Below, piece by piece: positions 5,269-5,541 of a stretch of 5,541 nt of DNA (the stretch's first letter is position 1; each line of letters starts with the position of its first letter). This DNA is from Nitriliruptoraceae bacterium (GTDB lineage Bacteria; Actinomycetota; Nitriliruptoria; Nitriliruptorales; Nitriliruptoraceae), in assembly GCA_007125475.1 (NCBI GenBank), contig SLDB01000340.1, positions 1-5,541 of the forward strand. Direction: 5' to 3'. The notes under the pieces are model-generated. The model saw only the letters and a list, made by a program, of their open reading frames with translations. It searched no databases and was not told where the DNA came from. A program made the translations under genes and the position numbers.

Positions 5269-5541
5269 CACGCGCGACGCACGCTCACCGCCGCCGCGTG
5301 GCCGACGAGCTCGCGCAGGTAGCGGTACGTCTGCTGGGAGAGGCCGCCGTCGGCCGGTGCCCCGACGACGTCGACCCGGTCGCCGAGGCACTGCCGGAAC
5401 AGGGTGCGGGCACGGTTGGCGTGGAACCGCGAGGTCACCACGGCCATGCGGGTGAAGCCCTCGACCTCGGCGACGTCGCGTGTGGTCGCCGCCTCCCCGG
5501 CGGTCGTCGACGGCTCGGGCCAGTGGCAGAGCACGTCGACC
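5265..5541 (-). CDS. DUF218/YdcF-like protein, C-terminal end (5' end outside window)
   Basis: Ninety-one C-terminal residues are visible before the TGA; the frame stays open to the window edge, so the gene begins beyond it. A GTG at 5532-5534 is only an internal valine. The order of elements fits the C-terminal half of DUF218 (YdcF/SanA-like) domains: an ST..E region (STTAGEAATT), an amphipathic helix, the strand MAVVTSRFHANRA with the typical VTS-x-H-RA core, a short helix, then a valine-rich strand (RVDVVGAPA) and a final helix. YdcF binds S-adenosylmethionine and SanA relates to envelope integrity, but the family's chemistry is poorly defined, so no specific role is claimed. It ends in cysteine. 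Membrane segments found at the N-terminus of some members cannot be checked here. It converges on pckA with shared terminator-like DNA. Confidence 0.75.
   Translation of the reverse strand, partial: VDVLCHWPEPSTTAGEAATTRDVAEVEGFTRMAVVTSRFHANRARTLFRQCLGDRVDVVGAPADGGLSQQTYRYLRELVGHAAAVSVRRAC

Noticed and set aside
4243..5322. Long plus-strand open frame overlapping pckA in another frame
   Set aside because: Arg/Pro/Gly-rich shifted-frame translation without motifs; the pckA frame contains all family motifs without interruption.

Overview
The window is GC-rich, densely coding bacterial DNA with strongly G/C-biased third codon positions. GTG is used as a start, and the putative -10 boxes are of the TAnnnT kind. 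Together with a small basic protein of a type I associate with actinobacteria, this suggests a high-GC actinobacterium, perhaps Acidimicrobiia or a relative. That placement is an inference from composition and protein flavour and was not tested by a search.

Layout from left to right. (1) The 3' part of a metallo-beta-lactamase-fold hydrolase of the LACTB2 type, with its C-terminal winged helix, on + and cut by the window edge. (2) After 130 bp, a complete dynamin-like GTPase on + with a glycine-rich membrane segment. (3) A perfect 8-bp inverted repeat in the 98-bp convergent gap. (4) A small basic, helical, uncharacterised protein on -. (5) A 499-bp divergent intergenic region holding several palindromes, stem-loops and candidate promoters. 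(6) A complete ATP-type phosphoenolpyruvate carboxykinase homologue (pckA) on +. (7) A palindrome that contains the stop codons of both flanking genes. (8) The 3' end of a DUF218/YdcF-like gene on -, running off the right edge.

The genes do not form an obvious pathway. Only the hydrolase and the dynamin share a direction, and they are separated by a gap that could hold a promoter. The others alternate convergent and divergent, so most are probably separate transcription units. pckA is the metabolic centre (oxaloacetate to phosphoenolpyruvate, gluconeogenesis/anaplerosis), and its long upstream region is the likeliest place for regulation.

No mobile element, CRISPR array, tRNA or rRNA was found, and I see no clear new multi-gene system. 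The points most worth a second look are: degenerate G3 and G4 motifs in the dynamin-like GTPase; a methionine in PEPCK where the E. coli enzyme has a metal-binding lysine; a 32-bp dyad plus a related 12-bp palindrome between the divergent genes; and the shared stop-codon palindrome after pckA.
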